Shown here piece by piece: positions 1-11,516 of a stretch of 64,000 nucleotides of DNA (within the stretch, counting starts at the first letter, position 1; each line of letters starts with the position of its first letter). A program made the translations under genes and the position numbers. The stretch is from the NCBI GenBank assembly GCA_964059195.1, contig CAXKWD010000006.1:67907073-67971072 (forward strand), given 5' to 3'. The notes below the pieces were generated by a model. It made no database searches and was not told the DNA's origin. It saw only the letters and a list, made by a program, of their open reading frames with translations. The DNA comes from Ectobius pallidus (Eukaryota; Arthropoda; Insecta; Blattodea; Ectobiidae).

Positions 1-344
1 GAAGCACAACACATGTGTATTACGATTTTCAACACCTGTGTTCGCATCTTTCTCACCTCACGTAGTACCTCATTATGTATCATAGCTCGATAAAAGCTGC
101 TTCAATCTTTCAGGTCTAAATAGCTTATCAATCGCTGTTTCCGGATGTAATTTCGTCGGTGATGTATTGCATTATTGAGGTGTTGATCACGGTGTTCATA
201 AACTCTCCAACTCTTCTTACCTCTCTTCAATATTTTAGAAATAATTGATATGATGCCTACAAAACTATGGAAATAGGTACGTTATTGAACCAACGATAAG
301 GTTCGATGACGTCTATACTGAGAAGTGAAACATCTAACAGCTAC
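1..344. other. Unannotated AT-rich flank
   Basis: I see no supported gene or repeat here. Short open frames lack coding character and resemble no family I know. Confidence 0.5.
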
Positions 345-465
345 TCCTCCCTGAGCCGTCACTGTGGCTCTTGCAAGCGGTCCCGGGTTCAAATCTCGAA
401 GCAGGCGGGCGTGTCATTCGTGCCTTTGGGGGTTTTTCTCGGGGTTCCTCCCGTTTCCCTCTCTT
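345..465 (+). mobile_element. tRNA-derived SINE (partial)
   Basis: A pol III B-box-like stretch, GGTCCCGGGTTCAAATCTCG (about 384-403), is followed by a T/G-rich core, TTTGGGGGTTTTTCTCGGGG, typical of insect tRNA-SINEs. A clear A box is not visible, so the 5' end is degenerate or truncated. The right side abuts the A/T-rich tail of the minus-strand LINE, so one element probably inserted at the tail of the other. The class call is fairly safe; the family is not identified. Confidence 0.45.
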
Positions 466-655
466 ATTTTTATTTATATATTGATTTATTTATTTATTGT
501 TATTACATTATTTTATAGAATTGATAATACAAATACATATTTATACAAGTAAAATAAAACAATTTTCAAATTTCAAAAGTAACTACAACTACAATTTAAA
601 AAGAGGAAAAGAAATATAGGCTATACCTTCACAAGAAGTATTAAATTTAGTAATA

Positions 656-689
656 CACCCGAATGAGCAAGACTGCTCGTGCTCGGGTG
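656..689 (-). other. Nested 3'-UTR stem-loop of LINE
   Basis: An outer stem CACCCGA/TCGGGTG encloses an inner stem GAGCA/TGCTC around a 4-nt loop. The copy at 18666-18694 has the same outer and inner plan with a different outer sequence (CCCC/GGGG around GAGC/GCTC). LINE RTs with stringent template choice recognise 3' hairpins; that role here is inference. Confidence 0.55.
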
Positions 690-831
690 CCGTTTCATAA
701 ATATCAAAGTGAAGAAAGAGGAGATACAAAGAAATAGAGTGTATAATGTGATTAACTAAAAAAGAAAGTAAAAAATATTAAACATAAATACATAAAAGGA
801 GTGAAACAAAAATTACTTAAAAGCTAAAGAA

Positions 832-2430
832 TTACAAAAAATTCTTTACATATCTATTAAATTTAACAGTGGAGTATGCTGAGAGATCAGGATATTTTCT
901 GATAATTGAGTTATAGAAGCGCGGTCCAAAATTAATGCTATGCTTTAATCCTGCCGATGTGAGACATTTGGGTTCTAATAGGAGTAAATTAGTAATTCGT
1001 CTAGTTTTGTAGATATGATCACTGGAAGAGTATTTTATACGATGTTTGTGAAAATATTTTAATATAGAAAATTTGTAAATTTGGTCCAAACTTAAAACAT
1101 TAAATTCCGAAAATATTAGGCTAGTTGGGTAATCAATGTGTTTTCTTAGACAGATTTTTATTATTCTTTTTTGTAAAAGGCAGAGGGGCTTAAGGGTAGT
1201 TTTCGCTAATCCTCCCCAGGCGAGAATGCCATATTGGATAATGGACTGGAAAAGTGCTAGATAAACGGAACGAAAAACAGGAATGGGCATACAGTGGCGT
1301 AAAATGACAAATTTATGAATTGTTCTGCGTAGTCTATTACAGATGTAGTTAACATGGTGAGACCATTTAAGGTGTTGATCAATAAAAATACCCAAATATT
1401 TCACAACGGCTGTTTCTTTCAGTGGTAAACATTTACAATTCACATCAAAATTACAATTTTGTATTATTAAATTTAAATTTGTACATTTTTTCCGCATTAT
1501 CTGACCAGTAGATGTTAATGAGAAAGGAACCAATGTTGATTTATCCACGTTTAGTGACAGAAGGTTAGAATAAAACCATTTTTTTACAATTTCCATGCCT
1601 ATATTAGCGTATTTATATGCTACTTCCCATGAATGACCACTGAAAATCACAACAGTGTCATCTGCGTATGAAAATACAGAGCCATTTATTTGATCTAGGT
1701 TTAAATTTAGCAAATCATTTACATATATTAAGTATAAGATTGGTCCTAATATCGTTCTTTGTGGCACACCAATATCAATATTTGATATTTCACTTATATG
1801 GCTATCTACTTTTGTCATTATACATCTATTGCTCAGATATGATTCAAATAATTTGTAAACTGTTCCTCTAATTCCTATCTTATTCAGTTTATCTAATAGT
1901 ATCGAGTGAATAACAGTATCAAAAGCTTTGCGTAAGTCCAATAAAATTCCTAAACAATTATTACCTTTATCTAATTCTTTAATAATGTTACCTGTAACGT
2001 TAATAAAAGCATCGTCAGTAGATATGTTGCTCTGGAAACTAAATTGATTTTTTTATATAATTTCATGTTTTTGTAAATAGTTTAGTAGCCTAACTTTTAT
2101 GCATTTCTCTAGTATCTTGGAAAAGGCCGGAAGTAGTGATATTGGTCTATAATTGTTTAAATCATTCATTTTCCCGGATTTATGTATATGTATTATCACA
2201 GCATTTTTTAGAATATTGGGGAAAACACCTTCTGTGAAACGAAGATTGAAAATATAGACAAGAGGTTTTAAAATATATTTAATGATAGATTTCAATGTAA
2301 TGTTTTTTATTCCATCAATGCCTGGAGCTACATTATTATTTAAGGTCTTCACAATGTTAATAATTTCGCATTCATTAACAGGACTGAGAATACTCTCACC
2401 AATACTCTCCACTTCACCTTCAAATTCCCT
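832..2430 (-). pseudogene. LINE ORF2 reverse transcriptase, one nonsense codon
   Basis: The reading frame runs from about 2430 to the stop at 832. It shows the RT landmarks in order: an APGIDGI motif, NYRPISLLP, DLRKAFDT, a GVPQ motif and the catalytic YADDT (near 1660), then the thumb region. One TAA at 2053-2055 interrupts it. The frame on both sides is the same, and the 37 codons between that stop and the DLRKAFD motif read as ordinary RT sequence. The stop is therefore a simple point mutation, not a frameshift. Without endonuclease or ORF1 the copy cannot be autonomous. Confidence 0.85.
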
Positions 2431-2454
2431 CTCATTATCATCTTGTTTCCTTTC

Positions 2455-2765
2455 CTGACTTTCGGGCCATCTCCCGCTGCAGCGTCCGCTGCGGCCCACT
2501 CCCGTCCTGCCCCGTGGGTTGTTGTCATGAGGTTTTTGGTGGTGTGCTGCACACCTGGGGGCTCTCTTCGTGAGGGACCGGGGGCATAGCACATGTCTGA
2601 GCGACCCTGGGGATGTGGCTTCTGGTTCTGCTTCGGGGGCCTTTGGGCATGCCAATCATCCCATTACCAGGGGTTGGCAAAAAGGACCCGTCTTAGGGTA
2701 GGGCTTAGGGTCGTTTCTAACCCGATTCTCCCCCCTACGTGGGGTTCCATACAATACCCCTCCCT
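2455..2765. other. GC-rich segment of unknown origin
   Basis: This stretch is much richer in G and C than its surroundings and joins the 5' edge of the minus-strand LINE. On the minus strand it is open for about 60-80 codons in two frames, rich in Pro, Arg and Ala, but I recognise no domain. It may be part of another repeat, or 5' LINE sequence in non-coding form. Confidence 0.3.
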
Positions 2766-3483
2766 GCACAGCAGAAAAATGTGAATAAAAATCAGGTGAT
2801 TGGTCTGACTGGCACTTCAGTTCATGAAGTTCTGAATTGACTTTCCCATGGACGATGGACAACGCAAAACAGCGTCTCTCGAGGAACCATTTACACAAAC
2901 ATCGAGAGTTCTATGTTTAAGATGCTTTATGTTAGCTAAATGTATTTGTTGTTGAAATGCTATACGTTGCCTTGTTGGACAGCCTCCGTTTCGAGGAAAT
3001 ATGACAAAAAATACAAATTTTGTTACCTAGAAATATCATTAATTATTTACAGCGGAACTGTACCTCGTGGTGAATCAATAAATATAAAATGCATCTTAGT
3101 TTAAGGAGTTCAGCATACATGTATGTAAGTTTTATATTTACGCGTTAAGAGAAATATTTATTTACTGCTTATGCTTATTATAAATAGAATTCATATGGCA
3201 TATCATATCACAATTTAATATGCCTCAGTATACATATAATCTAAAACGCATAAAATTAATCAAGTAACTATACAGGTAGGTTTTCTTACCTTGAAACCGG
3301 CACTAGATTATCTTTGCGTCCCCGTAAATCTGTAATAACAAAGAAAGAATCAATTAACAATCACAATTCACTTAGATAATGTGGAGTAAGACTCACTAAT
3401 GGTGTATTATCTTCATCAAGTTATATTCTAAACGACCAGTTTTCATTTTTTTAGGGTATTAACCATTTTGGCTTATGGCACTA
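2766..3483. other. Unannotated AT-rich stretch
   Basis: No gene or repeat that I can support. Confidence 0.5.
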
Positions 3484-3746
3484 AGAATGTAGGTAAGTTG
3501 GAAGTTAATCCTCTGGGTCGCGAGCGACCCCTGGTGATCCCGTAAGGGGATATTCTCAGCGGATTTGTTACCGGGGTGCGCCAGTCCCCTACCTACTTAA
3601 ACCTAAGGACACACACACACCCAGTCCTGAACCCGGGAAAGACATTTTTCACTACTGAAAAATCCCCGACCCGGCCGGGAATCGAACCCGGGCCGCCGGA
3701 GTGGAAGGCAGGACCGCTACCGACTCACCCACGGAGAATGTAGGTA
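3484..3746 (-). mobile_element. tRNA-derived SINE with 12-bp TSD
   Basis: On the minus strand the body (3734 to 3496) starts with an A-box-like GTGAGTCGGTAGCGG and a B box GGTTCGATTCCCG, about 35 nt apart as in a tRNA. A 170-bp tRNA-unrelated body follows, including a (GT)n run. AGAATGTAGGTA occurs on both sides (3484-3495 and 3735-3746) as a perfect 12-bp target-site duplication, the signature of LINE-mediated retroposition. Intact pol III boxes and a perfect duplication suggest a fairly recent insertion. Confidence 0.85.
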
Positions 3747-4549
3747 GGCTACTGTAATTGCAAAAATCGACATAAAATGTAATTTTTAAGTACTTATTAA
3801 TTCAATTACAACTTATTTACCAATACTGATAAATGTTATGTCCAAGTATTTTCATTATATCTGGTATAATATCTTCTACAATAGACAGAAGATATTGTTC
3901 ATGAAGCTTCAGATATTCAAACAGCTTTACCATAGCTTGATATTCCTCTGGCACCGAAGAGTATGCCATGGACTTCATAATTCCTTTTGCCAAATCTCTA
4001 GGAATTTCTCTTTAAAAATGGAACCCAATTTTCATAGATGTTTTTTCTTTCCTTTTTCAACATCCAGGGCCTCGTTATTGGTTATTGTTCTCATGCCTCA
4101 GAGTTGGATCGAGTATTAAGGCTGCTGATGATTTTTTTTTTAATTCTGTCATATCTGCAAATCTGTTCTTGCCATTGCTGATGGTTGTACTTCTTTAAAG
4201 CATTAATATTCTTTTCCCCTTCGAATAATTTAATTTTACTTTTTCACTTTGTGGTGCCTGCTGTTTATTAAGAGGGAGTTAAATGGGCAAGATCCAAGTA
4301 CATGACCTAGTGTTTCAGACTCCTTTGCGCATCTTGTGCAAAGGGATTGCACCACTCCTCCGGCGAGTCACCAAATCGAATATTAATTACCTGGACTTCC
4401 TTTCTCTGCTACCGGCACCAGGTCCATCCCAGAGGATCTAAATAAGTGTGACTAAAAGGAGAACCGGAGAAAGAGGCAACATATTTAACGAAACGCTACG
4501 AAATGAAGTTTCGATGCCTTTCGCATTTAATATGTTCTCTAATCAAGTC
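3747..4549. other. Unannotated stretch
   Basis: Mixed AT-rich sequence with a slightly GC-richer patch near 4310-4450. The 93-aa open frame at 3838-4119 shows no domain and is not supported as a gene. Confidence 0.45.
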
Positions 4550-5400
4550 AGAAAACATAAGGAAGCGTAAGAAAGAGAAAGGGTTTATTTTACAAATCGG
4601 CTGAAGGCCTTAATACATACATAATATCAAACTCAAAATAAATAATAACCCTTTTGAATTTAACATAAACTCAAAGAATAATCAGTTCCTGCAAAGACGT
4701 TACACAAACAATTTCAATATTGAGTTACTCTTTACATGAAAATTTACATGATAAACACTTTAGACTTACTTTATTCAAAGAACCAGAAGCAGCTTCTCCA
4801 TCCACGGAGTTGTGGTTGAAGAAGGCTCACTCTCCTCGCACAATGGACATAGACACAAGGTTCAGGAATAAAAACTACACGAGAAACAGAGGTACACAAG
4901 CTGAAGGCAACCGAATGAGAAATTAATTAAAGCCATGATAAACACAGAGACGAACAGGCATTAAGTTTAGAAAACACGCCTATCACATTTACATATCGGC
5001 CTGAAAGGCTTAATTTAAACTTAACACCACATTTCATAATACCCGAGAAAACATATCAATGACAAGTACATACCTCTGTATAAAGAATCCTAATTGAGAC
5101 TGAAGTCACATCCCACTGAACCAAGGAGTCCCAGGTCGATGTCCATTGCCCGATGGAGAGAAACCGAATCAAGAAGACACCCAGACGGAGAATCCGACAA
5201 GAGCGAAAGAAGGATAAATAGAGAGTGAGTACGAGGCACCATTGTCCTCGATCTTTTATACATGACAAAGCTTTTGTTACGTCACACCTCTTAACAATCA
5301 GAAAACACTCGGGAGAACCCAAGTCTCCCTATAGCACAAGTAACAAAGGAAAATAACGTAACAGAAGCCACGACAATGTGTCAGTACGTGGCATCCTGGA
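4550..5400 (-). other. LTR-like promoter and poly(A) block
   Basis: Read on the minus strand, a TATA-like TGTATAAAAGATCGAGG (about 5265-5249) is followed by about 150 bp of leader-like sequence and a splice-donor-like AGAGGTATGTACTTG (near 5070). About 450 bp further on is an AATAAACCC poly(A)-type signal near 4590. Two related motifs, CGGCCTGAAAGGCTTAA (near 4999) and CGGCTGAAGGCCTTAA (near 4599), suggest an internal duplication. This looks like a solo LTR or a retroelement promoter, but I could not find paired ends or a target duplication. Confidence 0.3.
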
Positions 5401-5705
5401 TGAAACCAAAACTAGATGACGCAAGACAGAGTTTAAAGTTTAAACAATCTGTAAGTTCAGGGCCGACTATAATATGTTTATAAAATAACAAGTAGAAGAA
5501 CAAAGCCTCCTACATAATGATTTCTTCTCCAAAATTTATATTAATAAATTCCGTGCGCCAAGTGATAAAAAACGGATTAAAAATAAAATATTGGCGCAGG
5601 ATCCACTTTCCCTGTAGCATTGCAGGGCACTCCATTAAGGTAGCGTAAATAACATTGAGTTTTGAATTGATATAAAACTGAGATGTACTGTAAAGAAAGC
5701 AGATA

Positions 5706-6028
5706 CAGTAGAGTCCCGACAAACTCGGCCTAATATGGACCGAAAAGGTGCCGAGTTATCGAGAATAAAGGCTTAAAAGTAAATCTGTTACCGCAAAAAA
5801 TGAAAAATGTGTCATTTATCCTCAAATATAAAACACCGTTAAAAATCTTTATAAAACATGTAAATCCAAATATGGGTTCTCTTCTAAAAGACAAAAATTA
5901 TATGTGTCAATGTATTACAAGTAGTTTGCCTATTTCTTGTCAAAGAATATTGTTTGATACTCGCGTCATGTTTGCCGAGTAATCTGAACTGCCGGATTAT
6001 CGAGTGTCGAGTTTGCGAGACTCTCCTG
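5706..6028. mobile_element. pogo/Tigger-like MITE
   Basis: Imperfect terminal inverted repeats of about 24 bp start CAGTAGAGTCCCGACAAACT on the left and, reverse-complemented, CAGGAGAGTCTCGCAAACTC on the right. TA flanks both ends (5704-5705 and 6029-6030), the Tc1/mariner-superfamily target. CAG-starting termini fit the pogo/Tigger branch. No transposase frame is present in 323 bp, so it is non-autonomous. Confidence 0.75.
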
Positions 6029-6030
6029 TA

Positions 6031-7685
6031 ATATTTTACAATGATTAGGCTTTTAAGGGAATTGGTATTTCTACGCTCTTTGTTCAAGTTCGTGTTGAAT
6101 GGTAGAATTATATATTTCAAATAATATTAATTCATTTAGGCTATCATCTGTGGTTGTAATCTGTATGATCCCTTAATTGTATTGGCTACCCCTAACTAAG
6201 TTGGATAAATTGTAGAAATAAACCCTAATTTCTCTATAGGAAAAAAGTTCTTATTTTTTTTAGTCATGAAATGATAACGTGTAAAATTTTAAGGGAACGC
6301 AGAGCTCGTTACAGAAATATGAGTGAAAAGAATGCTCTCGTATGTTAGCAGACATTCTGCTTTCCTTCTTTCTGAAAACCTCACCAAACCAACAAGCAAC
6401 CACTAACTCTCCCTTCCTTCTCTAGAGAGTAAGAGGAAGAACCCTAAGTCCCAGTATACCACAAAAGTAGAAGAGGGAAGAGATATTCAGACAATTTCTA
6501 ACTTTGTATGTGCACTTATTTATTCTCGGCAGTATTTCACATCTGTAAAGATATGTTCAACTTCCCGACATGAAAATCAATAAAAATGAATTGAGTAAGA
6601 AAAAGAATTACTTTACTTAATTTACATCGAATTATATCGATCTCCAATGTGGAATGGGTAACACTGCTTCAAGATCCCTATTTAATTTTTGTTATTAGAG
6701 AAATCATTAAACCAAATAGGCCTAAATTATTTTTCTTGAGAACATAAAGGCACATTACGTAGTTACAATGTTCTCTTTTGTTACAGCATTCTTACAATAC
6801 TAATACTGAACATTTAAACTAACACTGCTAATTATAAATAAGTTACAGAAAAAACACACAATATAAAAAGTAAGCAATGAGAGGAACATAGCTTTACATA
6901 AAAGAAATACAGTACAACAGTTATGGATGGAGGAACACGTAAAATAAAAGATTGAAATAAAAGAAGAAAAGGACCGAATTTCAGTTATTTAACTTACAGA
7001 ATTCACACAGTCAAACTGTCAATGCATATAATTACGTTACTTTTCGAAACATGGAAATTTTGATCTTAGGTACTTCAAAACCGTTTTTATTCTAAATATG
7101 TCTATATTGCACACTTTGTGCAAATAATTGTCAAGAAGAATTGCATTATGTAATTTATATGATCTATAACTGCACCGTGTATCCAAAATAAGTAGGATAC
7201 ACTGAATCTTTTCAACGATTTAGAAACATTATTACATATTTTCATGTTTGATGAGTATATGAATTATTTAGCTTGCCTGAGTGCCGTGGATATCATTTTA
7301 GCATTTTTAAGACTGACATGTGAAAATGATTATGTCCTTGCTTGATTACACTAAATTATTCTTGATCAGTAAACAATATTATGGTTCGATTCCCATTATT
7401 AAAACAATAACCATCCTGGAAAGTACCCTAATATGAGTGGTTTGTTGCGGAGATTGTATGGAACACAAGAGAGCATGATATGTTTTAAAAATCATTTTGG
7501 GTTGTTCACACAACATAGAAGAAGAAGCAAGAAGTGAATGTGAATGATGTTTTAAGAAAATTTTAAGGTTTAGTAACTTTAATTAAAAAGGACGCCAATA
7601 ATAAAGTAGCTGTATTCTTCTTAAATAAGACCTTGATGTGCTGATTAAAGTCCCATGTAAGCGAATGGCCTATGCAAAATAAAAT

Positions 7686-7690
<5 letters not shown>
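6031..7690. other. Unannotated AT-rich stretch
   Basis: I see no gene. A lone B-box-like GGTTCGATTCCC at about 7382-7394 lacks a partner A box and is not called. Confidence 0.45.

Positions 7691-7692
<2 letters not shown>

Positions 7693-7719
<27 letters not shown>
7693..7719. repeat. (AT)n microsatellite
   Basis: An uninterrupted AT dinucleotide run of about 27 bp. Confidence 0.95.
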
Positions 7720-8720
7720 AAGAGAACATGCGGTAATATATATTCTGTAAGAAGATGCAAGAAATAAATTGGTGCCACAAAATATTCACTGCAGGTAATA
7801 TTATGCTTACAAATACATTAAAGATATTGCTGTTAGTAAAAAACTTACTTTTTAAGTCTATGAAAATCATTATATATTTTACATTCATTGATGAACTTTA
7901 TTATGAAGTTATTAACTTTCCAACTAGTACGTTTTACATATTATAACCTAAAATATTTTTTTTTTTCACCAATGAACTAGTAGGCTATCTTTTGTGGGAC
8001 TGGGCAGAGAGTAATGCTGAATACGAACAATTTTTACATTTGCTGATATCAGATGTTACACTTATTAATAAAACATGAAATGAGGTTTATTTATAGGCTA
8101 CATACATAAAATCGGAGTGAAATGTGAAAATAATTATTCACTTTATAATGTTGTTTTATAGCTTGATATATATCAATATGACCTTTAGCCAATTTTTTTT
8201 GAACGACAATGATGTAATGACGAGATGTCATGCCTTCAACAGATGTTATAAATAACAAGGCTTATTGCGTCAATGTTAAAAGTACTAAATGTGCCTTATA
8301 TAATGAAAAAGTCTTGCTTATTAACCATATGGAGAGAAAACAATATATGTACAATATAATATAATAGTCCAGAATAAAAATCTAAATTGCAGCTGAGAAT
8401 TATATTAATATTTAGAAGTTAAAATTATTTTAGATTTGATATAATGTTCATATTGTAATATGCTGTCCTCTTCTTAGTTTATTCATGTGATCAAGTTCTT
8501 CCATATGTTGTTTAAAAAACTCGTTTATAAAATTGTTCGTAAACGTTCTGGAGTTGTTTTCTTCGTATTCAGCTATAAAGTCAAACCAAGTCACGACATA
8601 ATGAGATGCATTTCGATACTTAAATATGTATCATCTTCCGTCTTTTTTCCGGGGATGGAGTGTAGAGCAGGACTGCTCGCTGTGTAGTACTAAGTCCATT
8701 ATCGACTTTCTTATCTGATA
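7720..8720. other. Unannotated AT-rich stretch
   Basis: No supported gene or repeat; short AT-biased open frames only. Confidence 0.45.
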
Positions 8721-8724
8721 AAAA

Positions 8725-8802
8725 TCCAAAGAATTAAAGGGTTCGAACCCGGAATCCATATCTTTAGTCACCAAGGCTAACCATCTGACCAAGAAGGTGG
8801 TA
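8725..8802 (-). mobile_element. tRNA-like SINE relic
   Basis: On the minus strand GGTCAGATGGTTAGCC (A-box-like) precedes GGGTTCGAACCC (B box) at near-tRNA spacing. No folded cloverleaf with an acceptor stem is evident, so this is a SINE head or tRNA relic, not a functional tRNA gene. Confidence 0.5.
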
Positions 8803-8860
8803 ATTTATTGTATACTATTATATATTTGGCTATATTATATCGAGTTATTTCTCTTTTTAA

Positions 8861-9000
8861 ATGCGGTGATCTCGGTAGTGAAGAGGTAGCGTACCCGTCC
8901 CAGATACCAGGATCACGGGTTCAAACGCGGACCCGGAAGATGAAGTTTTCCGCTCGTAAAAGTCCCGGACACGAAGCACTTCAGATTGGACTATGATCCG
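8861..9000 (+). mobile_element. tRNA-derived SINE
   Basis: GTAGTGAAGAGGTAGCG (A-box-like) and CACGGGTTCAAACGCGG (B box) sit at tRNA spacing, followed by a TTTTCCGCTCG-type body. The 3' end is not defined and no target duplication was found. It lies only about 60 bp from the minus-strand relic to its left. Confidence 0.55.
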
Positions 9001-10658
9001 TCAGTATCCTGTTGTGTCCAATACAAAAACTAAAGCCTCCGGAAAAACAATATCGACTCTTTCATGTTCTATTTAGTAATATCTTAATCTTCCTCCTATA
9101 CCGCTATCTAGTTGATGACCCTATTACCATCAATCTGCCCTCTATAGGGGGGAAGCGCAACTATATTCATCTTCATCACCTCGGAAGGTCACGAGAATGC
9201 GGATACAGAGTGTGGGTTGATTGGTTGATTGATAAATTACAAAATTATAGTCAAGTAATATGAGATTCTTAAAATATTTACATTATTCCATAACATTGGG
9301 CCTACTTTAAAAATTGGCGACAACGTAAAATCAATTACAACTTCCTCTCCTTACGCGTAAGATAGATATGCATTATCTTACTGTTCATTTAAATTAGCTT
9401 TCGTATTAACGATTAGATGTCTTTTAGTTTACACATTCTATACCATCAGATAAAAATCCATTTGGTCACTCTCCTTGCACCAGTAACGACGTGTTTTCGA
9501 TTGGTTTTAGGAGTGGAAATAATATGAATATCTATTTCGGATTAACATAGGTCTAGGTTTTTTAGAGTTAATTATTATTAATGTAATGTTTTACTTTCTA
9601 TTTTGAAAGAATTATGACAAGAAATTGGTGAAATATCAAATTCCTAGCATATGGAAGGACATGTATTTCTAGGATGACAACAAACGTAAGTCTCGCCAAA
9701 ATAGTACGCATGGCTAGAGTATCGTCCTATGTAAATGTCAGTGTGATTGAATCGTTGGATTGACCAAAATGCCTAACGGCCAAAAGATATGTGTCCCAAA
9801 ATGGTAGACCGAAACAGCCTGAAAAGGTACTTATCCCCTACAATGAAGGTTCAGCAATGTTAAGCTGGTACCGCTGTATCCAATACCATCTTTATGCGTT
9901 TCTTACCTATTAGGCCTACATTTAAAAAAATTAACTTCCGAGACGTCATTTATAACTTAGAAGTGTGTCATAAACACGACGATTTCATAAAATGCTAATT
10001 TATGCACCAGCCAGATCATGTAACATGGGAGGGATCTGAAGGCAGAAATGGAAACGCAGATGAGAGCGTTTTGTAACCACACGGAGGTGGCGGTGTTGCG
10101 TCTGCTATTTGTATATCTAATTAGTTCCCCAAGAAAATTTTCAGCCCCGTCCCACACCTAAACCACAATAAAAACAGTGTTGCTCTGATATAAGCAACAA
10201 CACTTCCTGAAAGTGAGAAGAAGGTTGTACAGAGAGATCCTAGGTTTCTTCACACCCTCTTTGGATCATTAGCACTTTTTTCTTCTTCGCCCTGAAACTC
10301 ATCTTGTACTGCTTTCTCACATAGCTTCACACCGACTTAAACCTTCGTCCTGAATACGTTAATACAACCAACTTTCCCCTCCTCGTGGCGGTACAAACTT
10401 TAATTCGAAATACATCGCTCAATTTAACAGCAGAAATCAGCCGACTGTGATATTCAGTAACAAACTCTCTTCAAACTGATTCAGCGTTCATTGCTATGGT
10501 TTGGAAATGAAGAATTTGGCCAAATATTGTAGGCTATCTATAGCTCTATACTAAAAGAAAGAAACATTCGTGACACCACATCTAAGCCTACCAACCGTCC
10601 GAAACATTAATTAAAATCAATTAAATAACCAAATTAAAATTCAACTCAAGTGCTATTC
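9001..10658. other. Unannotated AT-rich stretch
   Basis: No supported feature. The frames at 9012-9263 and 9957-10157 show no recognisable domain. Confidence 0.45.
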
Positions 10659-10901
10659 GTATAGATCAGACGTTCTCAACCTATGGTCCGCAGACATAAT
10701 TAAAAAAAATATCATAAAGCAAGTGGAAAGTAAAGAAGTAAAATTTTTCACATTTTTCGTTTTGACCTATAATTAATACCCAAAATATTAAGAATATAGG
10801 CCTTCTTTTAAAAATGGGTTGTAAAATTAGGGGTCCGTAAATTCTTTTAGACATTTTAAAGGTCCTCGGGTTAAAAAAGGTTGTGAAACGCTGGTATAGA
10901 T
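10659..10901. mobile_element. hAT-type MITE with 8-bp TSD
   Basis: The element body 10667-10893 (227 bp) starts CAGACGTTCTCAACC and ends, reverse-complemented, CAGCGTTTCACAACC: short inverted repeats of the hAT kind. GTATAGAT flanks it exactly on both sides (10659-10666 and 10894-10901), the 8-bp duplication diagnostic of hAT. The inner motifs GGTCCGCAGAC and GGTCCGTAAAT are also typical of non-autonomous hATs. No transposase is encoded. Confidence 0.88.
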
Positions 10902-11004
10902 AATTCCAAGCGAAGAAAAATAACTCACTTTTCTTTCAAAACAAAGATTATAACTTAATACAATAAAAGTATGTGCATACCGGTAATAATTTTCAATTGA
11001 CCTA

Positions 11005-11205
11005 GTTCTTCTGGTGACACCATGAACAAGGGGTCGACTCGCCTCTAACAGAAATGAGTACAAGGAGTAATCCTGGGAGGTAAAGGCGGCCGATTAGTAA
11101 AGGTGGCAACCTTATCATTTCCTTATGCCGAATGATTAAAAATCTGGAAGCCAAATAATCCTGGAAGGAGGGATTCACGACCTGTATAGGGACCACTTTA
11201 GCTTA
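11005..11205 (+). repeat. Dispersed repeat, GTCGACTC...AAAGGCGGCCG family
   Basis: Shares its layout (GTCGACTCGCCTCTAACAGA, then GGTAAAGGCGGCCG, then CAACCTTA) with blocks inside the 1.1-kb repeats at 14.15 kb and 28.2 kb. This single copy is more diverged. The class (SINE, LINE tail or other) is not clear. Confidence 0.5.
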
Positions 11206-11458
11206 CCTTTAACATACCGTAAGTTCTTTAAATTCTCGAAAGCAGTGACATGACGTGATCTCCGGCTTAGCGGCATGAAAAATATCACATACCTGATTTT
11301 ACTGCCAGCATAGTACGATTCTCATTGGCCTGTTTTACATATTGAAGATATTCTATTGACCAAGAGAAGTTCAAGGGGAATTATCTCGATAATTTTAGGG
11401 AGCATAAGTAAAAATTACAGAACGTACGAATACATAGCTTAAAACAAGGTTTATTTAT

Positions 11459-11516
11459 AAGTTATATTATATATAATATAATATATACATAATATAATAT
11501 ATATATAATATAACTT
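11459..11516. repeat. AT-rich palindrome
   Basis: Left arm AAGTTATATTATATATA and right arm TATATATAATATAACTT are inverted around a short centre (ACAT). It can form a cruciform or hairpin. No flanking element explains it. Confidence 0.7.

Larger units (their letters stand above)
466..2440 (-). mobile_element. 5'-truncated LINE (non-LTR retrotransposon)
   Basis: Read on the minus strand, this holds the reverse transcriptase half of a LINE ORF2 (about 2430 to 832), then a 3' UTR ending in an (AAATA)-like tail near 470-520. The endonuclease half and any ORF1 are missing, as expected for abortive target-primed reverse transcription. The 3' UTR has a nested stem-loop (656-689) matching in architecture that of the LINE at 15-18.7 kb, so the two are probably related. 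The 5' boundary is placed where LINE-like protein sequence gives way to GC-rich DNA and may be off by about 50 bp. Confidence 0.85.

Noticed and set aside
7382..7394. Lone B-box match GGTTCGATTCCC
   Set aside because: No A box at the right distance and no SINE body.
8725..8802. Functional tRNA gene
   Set aside because: Pol III boxes are present but no acceptor stem or full cloverleaf could be paired.
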